Assembly: GCA_023150455.1 (NCBI GenBank)
Contig: JAKLKW010000017.1
Coordinates: forward strand, 1-49,872
Direction of reading: 5' to 3'
DNA from: Alphaproteobacteria bacterium
GTDB lineage: Bacteria; Pseudomonadota; Alphaproteobacteria; JAEULC01
Length of the DNA: 49,872 bases
Shown: positions 28,850 through 37,422 of the stretch, piece by piece
How positions within the stretch are numbered: the first letter of the stretch is position 1
Layout of the letters: each line of letters starts with the position of its first letter
Translations under genes and position numbers: made by a program
The notes under the pieces: model-generated
Seen by the model: the letters and a program-made list of their open reading frames with translations, nothing else
Told to the model about the DNA's origin: nothing
The model's database searches: none

Positions 28850-28915
28850 GGGTCTCTCCGGGGGTTGCGCCGACCCCGGATCCGTAGACCTTCCCGCGCG
28901 GTCGCCGATTGAACG

Positions 28916-29749
28916 TTATTGCAGCGCCCGGGATTTGCCACAGCGGCCGAGATAGTCGCCCGGCGTGACGCCGTAGGCGGCCTTGAACTTGCGGATCAGA
29001 TGGCTCTGATCGGCGAAGCCGGCGGCGACCGCCGCCATCGCCGGCGATTCGCCGGCCAGCATCAGCCGCTTGGCATGGCGCAGGCGAAGCTGCGTCTGGT
29101 AGAGGTGCGGCGGCAGGCCGACACGGCGGCGGAAGGCGCGCAGGAGGTGGAAACGGTCGACCCCGGCAAGGGCCGCCAGCTCGGCCAGCGAACAATCCTC
29201 GGCGAAGTTCGCCGCGAGATAGTCGAGCGCCAGCGCGACGGCCCGGGAGCCGGACGGGCCTCGGCCGACGTGCGGGGGTGCCCTGCCGTGGCGGCGGGCA
29301 AGCTGGACGAGCGCCGTGACCAGCAGCGTCTCGCGCTGGAGCCTCGCCTCCGGGCGCTCGAACGCCCGGTGCAGCCGCGACAGCCGCTCGGCGAGTGTGG
29401 CGTCCCCGACGACGGAATCGGGAAAGAACGAGGTCGCTGCGCGCCGCCCGACCGCTTCCTCGAGCGCCGCGGCAACCACGGCGCCGTCGACGTACAGCAT
29501 GCGATAGGTATAGCGGTCGTCCGACGCGGCGGGTCCGCCGTCGTGGGCGTCGTCCGGGTTGACGATGATGACGGAGCCCGGAATCGCCGTCCACACTCGG
29601 CCGCGCGCCGCGAACGCGTGCGCGCCGGCCTCGACCACGCCGACGGCGTAGCCCTCGTGGGAATGGCGGGCGTAGCGGTGGGTGCTGGCGTCCGATCGCA
29701 GGAGATCGACGCCCTCGAACCCGTCGAGCCGCCAGTAGCGCGCGGACAT
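28916..29749 (-). CDS. AraC-family transcriptional regulator
   Basis: This 277-residue protein has an N-terminal AraC-like sensing cupin (HSHEGYAVGVVEAGAHAF... GSVIIVNPDDAHDG) and a C-terminal DNA-binding domain (about 170-270) with LAELAALAGVDRFHLLRAFRRRVGLPPHLY and VAAGFADQSHLIRKFKAAYGVTPGDYL. Both recognition helices look complete. It belongs to the GadX-type arrangement common for transport or catabolic operons. It is 66 bp upstream of the amidohydrolase on the same strand and beside the liv operon. Either may be its target. Confidence 0.92.
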   Translation of the reverse strand: MSARYWRLDGFEGVDLLRSDASTHRYARHSHEGYAVGVVEAGAHAFAARGRVWTAIPGSVIIVNPDDAHDGGPAASDDRYTYRMLYVDGAVVAAALEEAVGRRAATSFFPDSVVGDATLAERLSRLHRAFERPEARLQRETLLVTALVQLARRHGRAPPHVGRGPSGSRAVALALDYLAANFAEDCSLAELAALAGVDRFHLLRAFRRRVGLPPHLYQTQLRLRHAKRLMLAGESPAMAAVAAGFADQSHLIRKFKAAYGVTPGDYLGRCGKSRALQ

Positions 29750-29794
29750 GCGCCAAGCTAATCGGCCCGGGCGCTTCCTTGCAACCGTGCCGCC

Positions 29795-30520
29795 CTACAG
29801 ATAGATGCTGCGCACGATGTCCTGCTCGTCGGCGGCGCCGGCGCGGATGTCCTGGCGCTGCGTCACGCGCCCGTCGCGCAGGATCAGGAAGCGGTCGGCG
29901 ATGGAGAGCGCCAGCTTGATGTTCTGCTCGACGATGACCATGGCGATGGCGCGCCGCTTGAGCTCGGCGATGATCGCGGCGATCTCCTTGACGAAGACCG
30001 GCGCCAGGCCGCCGGACGGCTCGTCCAGCAGCAGCAGCTTCGGGCGGCCCATGAGCGCCCGGCCGATCGCGACCATCTGCTGCTCGCCGCCCGACATCAG
30101 GCGCACCATCTGGCGGCGGCGCTCGGCCAGGCGCGGGAAGGAGCGGAACACGTCCTCGGCCAGCGCGTCGACCGCGCCGCCGCGCGCCCAGGCGCCGAGC
30201 CTGAGATTGTCCTCGACCGTCAGGTCGGGGAACAGGTCGCGCGCCTGCGACACCTGGACGATCCCGCGCCGGAAGATGCGGTGCGGCGGCCGGCCGGCGA
30301 TCTCGGCGCCCTCGAAGCGGATCGAGCCGGCCCAGGGCCGCACGAAGCCGCTCAGCGTGTTGAGCGCGGTCGACTTGCCGCTGCCGTTGGCGCCGAGCAG
30401 CACGACGACTTCGGCCGGGGCGACGGCGAGGTCGACTCCGAACAGGATCTGCTTGCCGGGATAGCCGGCCTCGAGGCCGCGGGCCGTCAACAATTGGTTG
30501 GGGAGGAGGTCCTCAGGCAT
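29795..30520 (-). CDS. livF: Branched-chain amino acid-type ABC transporter ATP-binding protein LivF
   Basis: This 241-residue ATPase is the last gene of the liv operon. Walker A is GANGSGKST, the signature is LMSGGEQQMVAIGRAL, and Walker B is LLLLDEPSGGLAP. RRGIVQVSQARDLFPDLTVEDNL is the LivF-type Q-loop region. Its ATG lies eight bases inside the livG stop region, so translation is coupled. LivF and LivG pair to energise the importer. Confidence 0.95.
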   Translation of the reverse strand: MPEDLLPNQLLTARGLEAGYPGKQILFGVDLAVAPAEVVVLLGANGSGKSTALNTLSGFVRPWAGSIRFEGAEIAGRPPHRIFRRGIVQVSQARDLFPDLTVEDNLRLGAWARGGAVDALAEDVFRSFPRLAERRRQMVRLMSGGEQQMVAIGRALMGRPKLLLLDEPSGGLAPVFVKEIAAIIAELKRRAIAMVIVEQNIKLALSIADRFLILRDGRVTQRQDIRAGAADEQDIVRSIYL

Positions 30521-31277
30521 GGCCGAGATAGGCCTCCAGCACGTTGCGGTCGGCGCGCACCACGTCGGGCGGCGCGTCGGCGACCTTCTTGCCGTAGTTC
30601 AGCACCACGACGCGGTCGGACACGCTCATCACCAGCTCGATCGCGTGCTCGATAAGGAGGATGCCGATGCCGCGCTCCGCCGCCAGGCGGCGGATGACCG
30701 CGCCGAGTTGCGCGCGCATGTGCGGCGCCAGGCCGACGGCCGGCTCGTCGAGCAGCAAGAGCGGCGGCTCGGTCGCCAGCGCGCGCACGATCTCGACCAT
30801 GCGCTGCTGGCCGCCGGAGAGGTCGGCGGCCGGCGTGTCGGCGACGTGGCCGATCTCGAAGATGTCCAGCAGCTCGCGCGCCTGCCTGGTCGCCGCCTGC
30901 TCGGCCTGCCGCGCCGCCTTGCGGCCGGCGAGCAGGCCGAGCAGGCGGCTGTCGACGCGGGTGTGCAGGCCGACCAGCACGTTCTCCAGCGCCGTCAGCT
31001 GGCCGAACAGCCCGCCGTTCTGGAAGGTGCGGCGCACGCCCTTGGCCGCGATCTCGTGCGGCGTCAGCCGGTGGATCGCCTCGCCACGGAAGGTGACGCG
31101 TCCGTCCGTGACGGCGACATTGCCGGACACGGCATTGAACAGCGTGGTCTTGCCGGCGCCGTTCGGGCCGATCAGCGCGCAGACCTCGCCGGCGCCGACC
31201 TGGAGCGACACGGCGTCGACCGCGGTCAATCCGCCGAACCGGACCGTCACGTCAGCCACTTCCAGCAACGCCGCCAT
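30513..31277 (-). CDS. livG: Branched-chain amino acid-type ABC transporter ATP-binding protein LivG
   Basis: This 254-residue ATPase has Walker A GPNGAGKTT, the LivG insertion after the Q-loop (RRTFQNGGLFGQLTALENVLVG), signature DLSGGQQRMVEIVRAL, Walker B LLLDEPAVGLAP and H-loop LLIEHAIELV. The ATG at 31275-31277 is two bases after the livM stop. The insertion before the signature (DSRLLGLLAGRKAARQAEQAAT) is normal for LivG. Confidence 0.95.
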   Translation of the reverse strand: MAALLEVADVTVRFGGLTAVDAVSLQVGAGEVCALIGPNGAGKTTLFNAVSGNVAVTDGRVTFRGEAIHRLTPHEIAAKGVRRTFQNGGLFGQLTALENVLVGLHTRVDSRLLGLLAGRKAARQAEQAATRQARELLDIFEIGHVADTPAADLSGGQQRMVEIVRALATEPPLLLLDEPAVGLAPHMRAQLGAVIRRLAAERGIGILLIEHAIELVMSVSDRVVVLNYGKKVADAPPDVVRADRNVLEAYLGHA

Positions 31278-31279
31278 CG

Positions 31280-32236
31280 TCAGTCCCTGTAGTAGCGGTC
31301 GACGAAGACCGGATGCAGGCGCGCCAGCAGGCTGGCGAGGCCGCGCGGCAGGAACAGGATGACCGCGATGATCAGCAGGCCGAACAGCAGCTCCTGGAAG
31401 CCGAGCCACTCGCGGAAGAACTCGGGCGCGGCGGTGATGACCGCGGCGCCGATGACCGAGCCCAGGAGGCTGCCCAGGCCGCCGACCATGATGACGGCGA
31501 ACTCGAGGATCAGCTCGGTCAGGTCGAAGGCGATCGGCGTGACATGGCCCACCAGCGCCGCATACATCGACCCGCCGATGCCGACGACGAAGCCGCCCCA
31601 GGCGAAGGCGAGCAGGATGTAGCGGTCGGTCGGGATGCCCATCGCTGCCGCCGCCAGCTCGTTGTCCTTGATCGCCATGAAGGCGCGGCCGAAGCGCGAG
31701 CGCAGCACGCGGTCGGTCAGCACGACCATGAGCACGACCAGGACGAGGAACACGTAGAACTTGTGGCCCTCGGTCTCGAGCGTCCATCCGAACACCGAGG
31801 GCGGCGGCACCGACATGCCGAAGGAGCCGCCCGTGACCGGGACCCAGCGGATATAGACCCAGCGCAAGAGCTCGCCGAAGGCCAGCGTCATGATCGCGAG
31901 ATAGAACAGCCTGACGCCGCGCAGGGCGGGAATGCCGGCGGCGCAGCCGGCGAGCGCGCCCATGAGCCCGGCCGGCAGGATCGTCAGCCACCACGGCACG
32001 CCCAGCTTCAGCGCCAGCACGCCCGAGGTATAGGCGCCGATGCCGAAGAACGCGACGTTGGAGAAGGCGAGCAGGCCGAGGTTGCCGACCACGACGTTGA
32101 AGCCGATGCCGACCGGCACGTACATCAGCATAAGGTTGACCACGTATTGCCTGTACTGGTCGAGATAGAGCGGCAGCGGCAGCAGCGCGAGCGGCACGAG
32201 CCAGAACAACCGGCGCGTTACGCGAAGCCGGGGCAC
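31280..32236 (-). CDS. livM: Branched-chain amino acid-type ABC transporter permease LivM
   Basis: This 318-residue integral membrane protein has about nine to ten hydrophobic helices. The LivM hallmark strings are LGLLAFSNVAFFGIGAYTSGVLA, the cytoplasmic EAA-like coupling loop SRFGRAFMAIKDNELAAAAMGI, and VIMVGGLGSLLGSVIGAA. It starts with GTG at 32236, six bases after the livH stop, and ends DRYYRD. It forms the membrane channel with LivH. Confidence 0.93.
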   Translation of the reverse strand: MPRLRVTRRLFWLVPLALLPLPLYLDQYRQYVVNLMLMYVPVGIGFNVVVGNLGLLAFSNVAFFGIGAYTSGVLALKLGVPWWLTILPAGLMGALAGCAAGIPALRGVRLFYLAIMTLAFGELLRWVYIRWVPVTGGSFGMSVPPPSVFGWTLETEGHKFYVFLVLVVLMVVLTDRVLRSRFGRAFMAIKDNELAAAAMGIPTDRYILLAFAWGGFVVGIGGSMYAALVGHVTPIAFDLTELILEFAVIMVGGLGSLLGSVIGAAVITAAPEFFREWLGFQELLFGLLIIAVILFLPRGLASLLARLHPVFVDRYYRD

Positions 32237-32242
32237 GGGCTT

Positions 32243-33118
32243 CTAGACCCTGACCGCGGCCTGGCGGCCGAACAGGCCGCTCGGGCGGATCAGCAGCACC
32301 AGGATCGTGATGAGGTAGGCCGTGATGTCGATGAAGACCGTCGACAGGTAGAATCCGAGCAGCTTCTCCATCACGCCGAGGATCAGCCCGCCGATCACCG
32401 CACCGTGCAGCGAGCCGAAGCCGCCGAGCGTCATCGCGGCGAAGCCGCGCAGGAGCGTCCACACGCCCATGTCGGGCGACAGCGGCACGATGAGCGCGAG
32501 CAGCACGCCGCCGGCCGCGCCCAGCGCCGCGCCGGCGCCCCACATGACGCCGTGGAATGCGTGCACGTCGATGCCGACCAGGGCGGCGCCGCGCTGCGAC
32601 TGGAACACGGCGCGGATCAGCCGGCCGACCGGCGTGACGTTGAAGACCAGGAAGAGCACGAGCAACAGGAGGATCACGAACGTCGCGATCACCAGGTCAT
32701 CGGTCGTGAACACGACCGGGCCGACCATCCAGGCGTCCTGGGCGTAGGGCCGCTGCAGCGTGGTGACCTCGCTGCCCCATTCAAGGCGCGCGCCGCCGCG
32801 CACGGCATAGCCGATGGCGAGCGCCATCATCGCCAGCGACAGGTGCGGGCCGGCGATGATCGGCCGCATCAGCACGCGCTGGGTGCCGAGCCCGAACAGG
32901 AACAGCACGACCAGCCCGAGCAGGAGCGCCGGCGCGAAGGGAAGGCCCGATCCCACGAACACGAACACCGCGTAGGCGCCGGCCATCACCATGTCGCCGT
33001 GGCCGAAATTGACGACGGTGGTGGCGCGGTAGCCGACCGTCATCGACAGCGCGACCAGGGCGTAGAGCATGCCGGTCGCGACGCCGCTGACGACCAGCTG
33101 AAGAAACACGGCTAGCAC
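32243..33118 (-). CDS. livH: Branched-chain amino acid-type ABC transporter permease LivH
   Basis: This 291-residue permease has LivH landmarks: VATGMLYALVALSMTVGYRATTVVNFGHGDMVMAGAY-like start, the coupling loop TPVGRLIRAVFQSQRGAALVGID, and FAAMTLGGFGSLHGAVIGG. It starts with GTG 33118, whose ribosome site is weak; a GTG three codons on is an alternative. A perfect 12-bp hairpin lies between it and the upstream binding-protein gene. Confidence 0.92.
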   Translation of the reverse strand: MLAVFLQLVVSGVATGMLYALVALSMTVGYRATTVVNFGHGDMVMAGAYAVFVFVGSGLPFAPALLLGLVVLFLFGLGTQRVLMRPIIAGPHLSLAMMALAIGYAVRGGARLEWGSEVTTLQRPYAQDAWMVGPVVFTTDDLVIATFVILLLLVLFLVFNVTPVGRLIRAVFQSQRGAALVGIDVHAFHGVMWGAGAALGAAGGVLLALIVPLSPDMGVWTLLRGFAAMTLGGFGSLHGAVIGGLILGVMEKLLGFYLSTVFIDITAYLITILVLLIRPSGLFGRQAAVRV

Positions 33119-33166
33119 GGCATCAGCGCCATGGCGGCGGCCTCATGCGGATACGCGGGGATGAGG

Positions 33167-33197
33167 CGCGCCCGGGACGCTTAATGTCCCGGGCGCG
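33167..33197 (-). terminator. Perfect 12-bp hairpin between livK and livH
   Basis: The arms CGCGCCCGGGAC (33167-33178) and GTCCCGGGCGCG (33186-33197) are exact complements with a 7-nt loop. No T run follows, so it is more likely an mRNA stabiliser or partial terminator that keeps binding-protein mRNA in excess over the membrane genes than a full stop. Confidence 0.75.
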
Positions 33198-33221
33198 GCG
33201 GTCAGCTTGCGGCGAGCGCGC

Positions 33222-34427
33222 TCACTCCGGCAGCGGCTTGCCCCATTGGGTGTAGACCGTCTGCTTGCCGTCCTTGTCGACGCCGACGGCGAACATGCGG
33301 TTGACGCCGACATGGTTGTCCTTGGAGTAGCTGACCTTGTCGGCGAGGACGCCGGTGTCGAGGTCCTTGATCGACTCGATGGCGGCGATCCACTTCTCGC
33401 GCGTCGGGCTCGGGCCGGCACGGCGGAAGCCCTCGACCGTGACGATGCCGACCGGGACGCCGAAGTAGTAGAAGTTGGTCGGCGGGCCGGCCTTGGGCAG
33501 CTCCTCCTTCTTCAGGTACTTGACGAAGATGTCGTGGAAGTCCTGCAGCGACTTGCTGCCGATCTTGGCCTTGAACTGGTAGGGCTGGAAGAACCGCTCG
33601 CGCACCGCGGCGGGGTTGCCGACCTGCTGCACGGTCTGGTCGAAATCGGCCCCGAGCGCGCCGACCACGACCGCGTTGGCGCCGAACTTCTGCATGTCGC
33701 GCAGCAGGATGATCAGCTCGTGCTGGTACAGGCAGCCCATCACGGCCTGGGCGCCCGACTGCTTGATCTGCAGCACCTGGGCGGTGGCGTCGGTCGAGCC
33801 GCGCTCCATCGCCGTGCTCAGGATCACCTCGCCGCCGTTCGCCTTGATGTAGGCCTCGGCCGGATCGCAGTAGCCCTTGGCCCAGTCGTTGCTGTGCGCG
33901 ATCAGGGCGAACTTCTTGATCGCCGGGTTGCTGAGCGCGAACTTGGCCATGTTCTGCCCGGACTCGATACCGGTGTAGGTGGCGTGGAACATGGCCGGCA
34001 CGGTCGGGCGCGTCAGCTTCGGGTTCGCCGCCGGGCCCATCCACGGGATGCCTTCCTTCTCGAGCATGGGCTTGATCGCCATGGCGACGCCGCTGCACGG
34101 GTTGCCCATGATCATGAAGACCTTGTCCTCGTAGATCAGCTTCTTGGCGGCGGCGATGCCCTTGGCCTCGTTGCAGGCGCTGTCGGCGAACACGGTCTCG
34201 AACTTGCGCCCGTGCACCCCGCCCTTGTCGTTGACGTAGCGGAGATAGGCCTCGGGCCCGTAGTTCAACGGATTGAACACCGCCGCTTCGCCGGTGAAGG
34301 GGCCGAGATTGCCGATCTTGATGGTCTTGTCGGTGATGCCCTGCGTGTTGTCGGCGAGCGCCGCGGGCGCGGCGGCGGCGAGCAAGGCGGTGGCGGCAAA
34401 CGCCCGGACTGCGGTCTGCAAGTGCAT
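33222..34427 (-). CDS. ABC transporter substrate-binding protein (LivK family)
   Basis: This 401-residue periplasmic binding protein of the branched-chain amino acid (Peripla_BP_6) family has a signal peptide (MHLQTAVRAFAATALLAAA..., cleavage near ALA-D). The mature start GITDKTIKIGNLGPFTGEAA is typical, and two lobes are linked by hinge regions. The ligand loop includes GNPCSGVAMAIKPM and ALGADFDQTVQQVG. It is the first gene of the operon livKHMGF. Many such proteins bind aromatic or other amino acids, amides or urea, so leucine specificity is not assured. The ATG at 34425-34427 follows a GGGAGA. The divergent racemase-fold gene shares the 232-bp upstream region. Confidence 0.92.
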   Translation of the reverse strand: MHLQTAVRAFAATALLAAAAPAALADNTQGITDKTIKIGNLGPFTGEAAVFNPLNYGPEAYLRYVNDKGGVHGRKFETVFADSACNEAKGIAAAKKLIYEDKVFMIMGNPCSGVAMAIKPMLEKEGIPWMGPAANPKLTRPTVPAMFHATYTGIESGQNMAKFALSNPAIKKFALIAHSNDWAKGYCDPAEAYIKANGGEVILSTAMERGSTDATAQVLQIKQSGAQAVMGCLYQHELIILLRDMQKFGANAVVVGALGADFDQTVQQVGNPAAVRERFFQPYQFKAKIGSKSLQDFHDIFVKYLKKEELPKAGPPTNFYYFGVPVGIVTVEGFRRAGPSPTREKWIAAIESIKDLDTGVLADKVSYSKDNHVGVNRMFAVGVDKDGKQTVYTQWGKPLPE

Positions 34428-34659
34428 GACGATGGTCTCCCTGGTTTGAAGATTCCCCATTTCTTGTTCTTCTCTTTCCCTGCGATGGCGCGATTCAACC
34501 GGCTGAACGCGCTTACACGCGATCGGCGCGCGGCCCGTGCATCGTGCCCGCCATCTTATGTCCGATCCCGGCGCTCGTCCACGTGCCGCCACCGCCGGAT
34601 GGATCGCCGCCGCCGCCCACGATAGGTTCGACGCGCGGACTTCAAGGGGGAGCGCGGCC

Positions 34660-35334
34660 ATGCATATCGGGCTGATCGGCGGCATCGGGCCGGCGGCGAC
34701 GGACTTCTACTATCGCGGCCTGATCGATCGCCATGCGCGGGCCGGGGCCCGGCTGGAGCTGACGATGGTGCATGCCGACGCGCGCGAGATGACCGGCAAC
34801 CTCGCCAGGGGAGACGCGCGCGCGCAGGCCGAGATCTTCGCCCGGCTGGTGAAGCGGATGGCGGCGGCGGGCGCCGAGGCCGCGGCGATCACCTCCATGG
34901 GCGGGCACTTCTGCGTCCGCGAGTTGGAAGCGATCTCGCCCCTGCCGATCATCAACGGGATTCCCGCGGTCGACGCGGCGGTGCGCGAGCGCAAGCTCGG
35001 GAAGGTCGGCATCATCGGCACGCGCACGGTCATGGAAACGCGGCTCTATGGCGGGATCACGGGCGCCGATGTGGTGGCGCCCGAGGGCGCGGCGCGCGAC
35101 GAGGTGCACCAGAACTACGTCGACATGGCGATCCCCGGGCGCGTCACCGACGCGCAGCGCCGCGTGTTCTTCGCCGCCGGGCAGCGCCTGTGCCGCGAGC
35201 AGGGCGCCGAAGCCGTGCTGCTCGGCGGCACCGACCTGTTCCTCGCCTTCGCCGGGCAGGACTGCGGGTTCCCCGTGCTCGATTGCGCCGAGATCCACGT
35301 CGAGCACATCTTCAGACGCTCGGTCGCGGGCTGA
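34660..35334 (+). CDS. Asp/Glu racemase-superfamily protein lacking both catalytic cysteines
   Basis: This 224-residue protein has the aspartate/glutamate racemase fold: MHIGLIGGIGPAATDFYYRGLID, the second-lobe start KVGIIGTRTVMETRLY, and VLLGGTDL. In active racemases the two catalytic cysteines sit in CNT and GCTE-type motifs. Here the corresponding stretches read AITSMGGHFC and LLGGTDLF, so Thr78/Ser79 and Gly190 occupy those places. Cys85 lies seven residues further on. It may be a lyase, an isomerase with another mechanism, or a binding protein. I start at ATG 34660, where homology begins. It is divergent from livK and convergent with the enolase-superfamily gene. Confidence 0.85.
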   Translation: MHIGLIGGIGPAATDFYYRGLIDRHARAGARLELTMVHADAREMTGNLARGDARAQAEIFARLVKRMAAAGAEAAAITSMGGHFCVRELEAISPLPIINGIPAVDAAVRERKLGKVGIIGTRTVMETRLYGGITGADVVAPEGAARDEVHQNYVDMAIPGRVTDAQRRVFFAAGQRLCREQGAEAVLLGGTDLFLAFAGQDCGFPVLDCAEIHVEHIFRRSVAG

Positions 35335-35355
35335 CGGCCGCCGCCCGGCCGGGGG

Positions 35356-36444
35356 TCAGGCGCGCACGCGCTCGAGCCCCTTCCAGTCGAAGCGGATGCC
35401 GTGGCCCGGGCGGTCGGGCGCGACGGCGCAGCCGTCGACCAGCGCCATCGGATCGGCGATGTAGCGGTCGAGGCCGAAGCCGTGCGCTTCGAGATAGGAG
35501 CGGTTCGGGCAGGCGGCGAGCAGATGCACGGTGACGTCGTGCGCGCCGTGCGAGGTCACCGGCAGGTTGTAGGCCTCGGCCAGATGGGCGACCTTCATGA
35601 AGACCGTGACGCCGCCGCAGTTCGTGACGTCGGGCTCGGGATAGGTGACGCCGCCGGCGGCGATCATCTGCTTGAACTCCCACAGCGTGCGGAAGTTCTC
35701 GCCGGTCGCGACCGGCAGCCCGCCCTCGCGCACGACCCGCACATGGCCGGCGACGTCGTCGGGGATGGTCGGCTCCTCGAGCCAGACGAGGTCGTAGGGC
35801 TGGAAGGCGCGCGCGCGGCGGATCGCCTCGTCCGCGCTCCACTTCATGTTGGCGTCGGCCATCAGCGGGAAGCCGTCGCCGAGGTGCTTGCGCATGGCCG
35901 CGACCTTGGCCACGTCCTCGCCCATGCGCTCGCGCCCGACCTTCATCTTGATGGCGCGGAAGCCCTTGGCGAGGTTGCCGTCGGTCTGGCCGAGCAGCGC
36001 CGCCACGTCGAGGTCGAGGTCGATGCCGCCGGCATAGCAGGGTACTTTCGGGTCGTTGCCGCCGAGCAGCTTCCACAGCGGCAGCCGGGCGCGGGTGGCC
36101 TTGAGGTCGTGGAGCGCGATGTCGAAGGCCGACTGCGCCAGCACGGCGGCGCCGCCGCGCCCGCCATAGTGCAAGCCCCACCAGACCCTGGTCCACAGAT
36201 GCTCGATCCGGTCGGCGTCCTCGCCGGTCGCGATCGGCGCGATCTCGCGCGCGAGCGTCGCGTGGATGGCGGCGCCGTTGTGGCCGGTCGTATAGGTGTA
36301 GCCGACGCCCTCCGCGCCGTCGGCGTCGCGCACCCGCGCCGTCACCAGCTCGAACGCCGTGATCGTGCCGTGCGTCGAGTCCGACAGCGTCACGTCGAGC
36401 GGGATGCGGTAATGCCCGGCCTCCACGGTTGCGATCTTCGCCAT
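35356..36444 (-). CDS. Enolase-superfamily dehydratase/racemase, mandelate racemase subgroup
   Basis: This 362-residue protein carries the complete mandelate-racemase active site: KxK with Lys166 and Lys168 (AIKMKVG), metal ligands Asp197 (MADANMKW), Glu223 (WLEEP) and Glu249 (ATGENF), and the Asp272-His299 dyad (PEPDVTNCGG, VTSHGAHD). Numbering lies within two residues of mandelate racemase itself. Such enzymes racemise or dehydrate 2-hydroxy or sugar acids; the substrate is unknown. The ATG 36442-36444 is taken because the homologous strand MAKIATVEAGHYRIPL begins there. A ModA-like gene follows upstream on the same strand. Confidence 0.93.
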   Translation of the reverse strand: MAKIATVEAGHYRIPLDVTLSDSTHGTITAFELVTARVRDADGAEGVGYTYTTGHNGAAIHATLAREIAPIATGEDADRIEHLWTRVWWGLHYGGRGGAAVLAQSAFDIALHDLKATRARLPLWKLLGGNDPKVPCYAGGIDLDLDVAALLGQTDGNLAKGFRAIKMKVGRERMGEDVAKVAAMRKHLGDGFPLMADANMKWSADEAIRRARAFQPYDLVWLEEPTIPDDVAGHVRVVREGGLPVATGENFRTLWEFKQMIAAGGVTYPEPDVTNCGGVTVFMKVAHLAEAYNLPVTSHGAHDVTVHLLAACPNRSYLEAHGFGLDRYIADPMALVDGCAVAPDRPGHGIRFDWKGLERVRA

Positions 36445-36596
36445 GCGTTCCCCCCTGGTCGGCCCATATTCGCCTTGCCGGCGGCCATACCACGGGGCGC
36501 GGGCATGCGCCATGTCGCGGGCGGCGCTGCTCCGCCGGCGTCGCCTCGAGCGCCGGCCGGATTTTCGCGGCGCCGAGCGTCGCCCGAACGGGGCCG

Positions 36597-37343
36597 TCAG
36601 CTCCCGCCGGGATCGACTCCGCCCGCCGTGATCAGCTTGCGGCCCTCGGGACCGGCGGTGAAGGCGAGGAAGTCCCGGGCCTCGGGCGAGGCGCCGGCGG
36701 TGGCGACGCCGATATAGGTGGAAACCAGGTTGATCTCCTCGGGCAGCGGGCCGACCAGCTTCACGCCCTTGACCGGCATGATCTCGGTGATCTGGTGCAC
36801 GGCGATCTCGGCCTCGTCCCTGGCCACCAGCTCGGCGACGCGGCCGCCGGGCAGGGTCTTGAGCTTGGCCTTGACCGCCTCGGCGATGCCGAGCTTCTCG
36901 AAGGTCTTGGCCAGGTGCGCGCCGCTGGTGCCGGTGCTGGGGTCGACGATGACGATCGACTTGGCCGCCAGCAGAGTCTTCTTGAACCCCTCGACCGTCT
37001 TAATGTCCGGCAGGGGCGCGCCTTCCTTGACCGCGAGCCCGATCATGACGCGGCCGAGCGGCACGCGTTCGCCCGCCAGCGACGTTCCCTCCTTCGCCGC
37101 CGCGTCCATCGCCGCGCCGGTCATGAACAGGATGTCCGCCTTCTCGCCCGCCTTCAGCTTCTCGCGCAGCTTGCCCATCGGCGCGAACCGGGCGGTCACC
37201 TTGTGGCCGGTCTTCTTCTCGTAGGCCTGAGCCAGCTCGGCCACGGATTCCTGCACGGCGCCGCCGCTCAATACGCGGATTTCGGCGGCCACGGCGGGTG
37301 CGCCGACCAGCACGGCGGCCAGGGACAGGACTGCGAGCCTCAT
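36597..37343 (-). CDS. ModA-like extracellular substrate-binding protein
   Basis: This 248-residue periplasmic binding protein of the molybdate-binding (ModA/PBP type II) family has a signal peptide (MRLAVLSLAAVLVGAPAVAA), then IRVLSGGAVQESVAELAQAYEKKTGHKVT and KADILFMTGAAMDAAAKEG in the first lobe. The second lobe has IVIVDPSTGTSGAHLAKTFEKLG and EIAVHQITEIMPVKGVKLVG. No modB/modC genes are adjacent, so it is an orphan. It may bind an organic acid rather than molybdate. The gap to the enolase-superfamily gene is 152 bp with no feature seen. Confidence 0.88.
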   Translation of the reverse strand: MRLAVLSLAAVLVGAPAVAAEIRVLSGGAVQESVAELAQAYEKKTGHKVTARFAPMGKLREKLKAGEKADILFMTGAAMDAAAKEGTSLAGERVPLGRVMIGLAVKEGAPLPDIKTVEGFKKTLLAAKSIVIVDPSTGTSGAHLAKTFEKLGIAEAVKAKLKTLPGGRVAELVARDEAEIAVHQITEIMPVKGVKLVGPLPEEINLVSTYIGVATAGASPEARDFLAFTAGPEGRKLITAGGVDPGGS

Positions 37344-37422
37344 GGCGAACCTCCGCAAATGCTCGGCCGACCGTAGCGAAGAGCGCGCGGCCCGACCAAC
37401 ACACAAGACGGAGAGCGGCCCT

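Noticed and set aside
34537..34659. N-terminal extension of the racemase-fold protein from the ATG at 34537 (34558 was also considered)
   Set aside because: The extra 41 residues have no homology and lie in the promoter region shared with livK. The fold begins exactly at ATG 34660.
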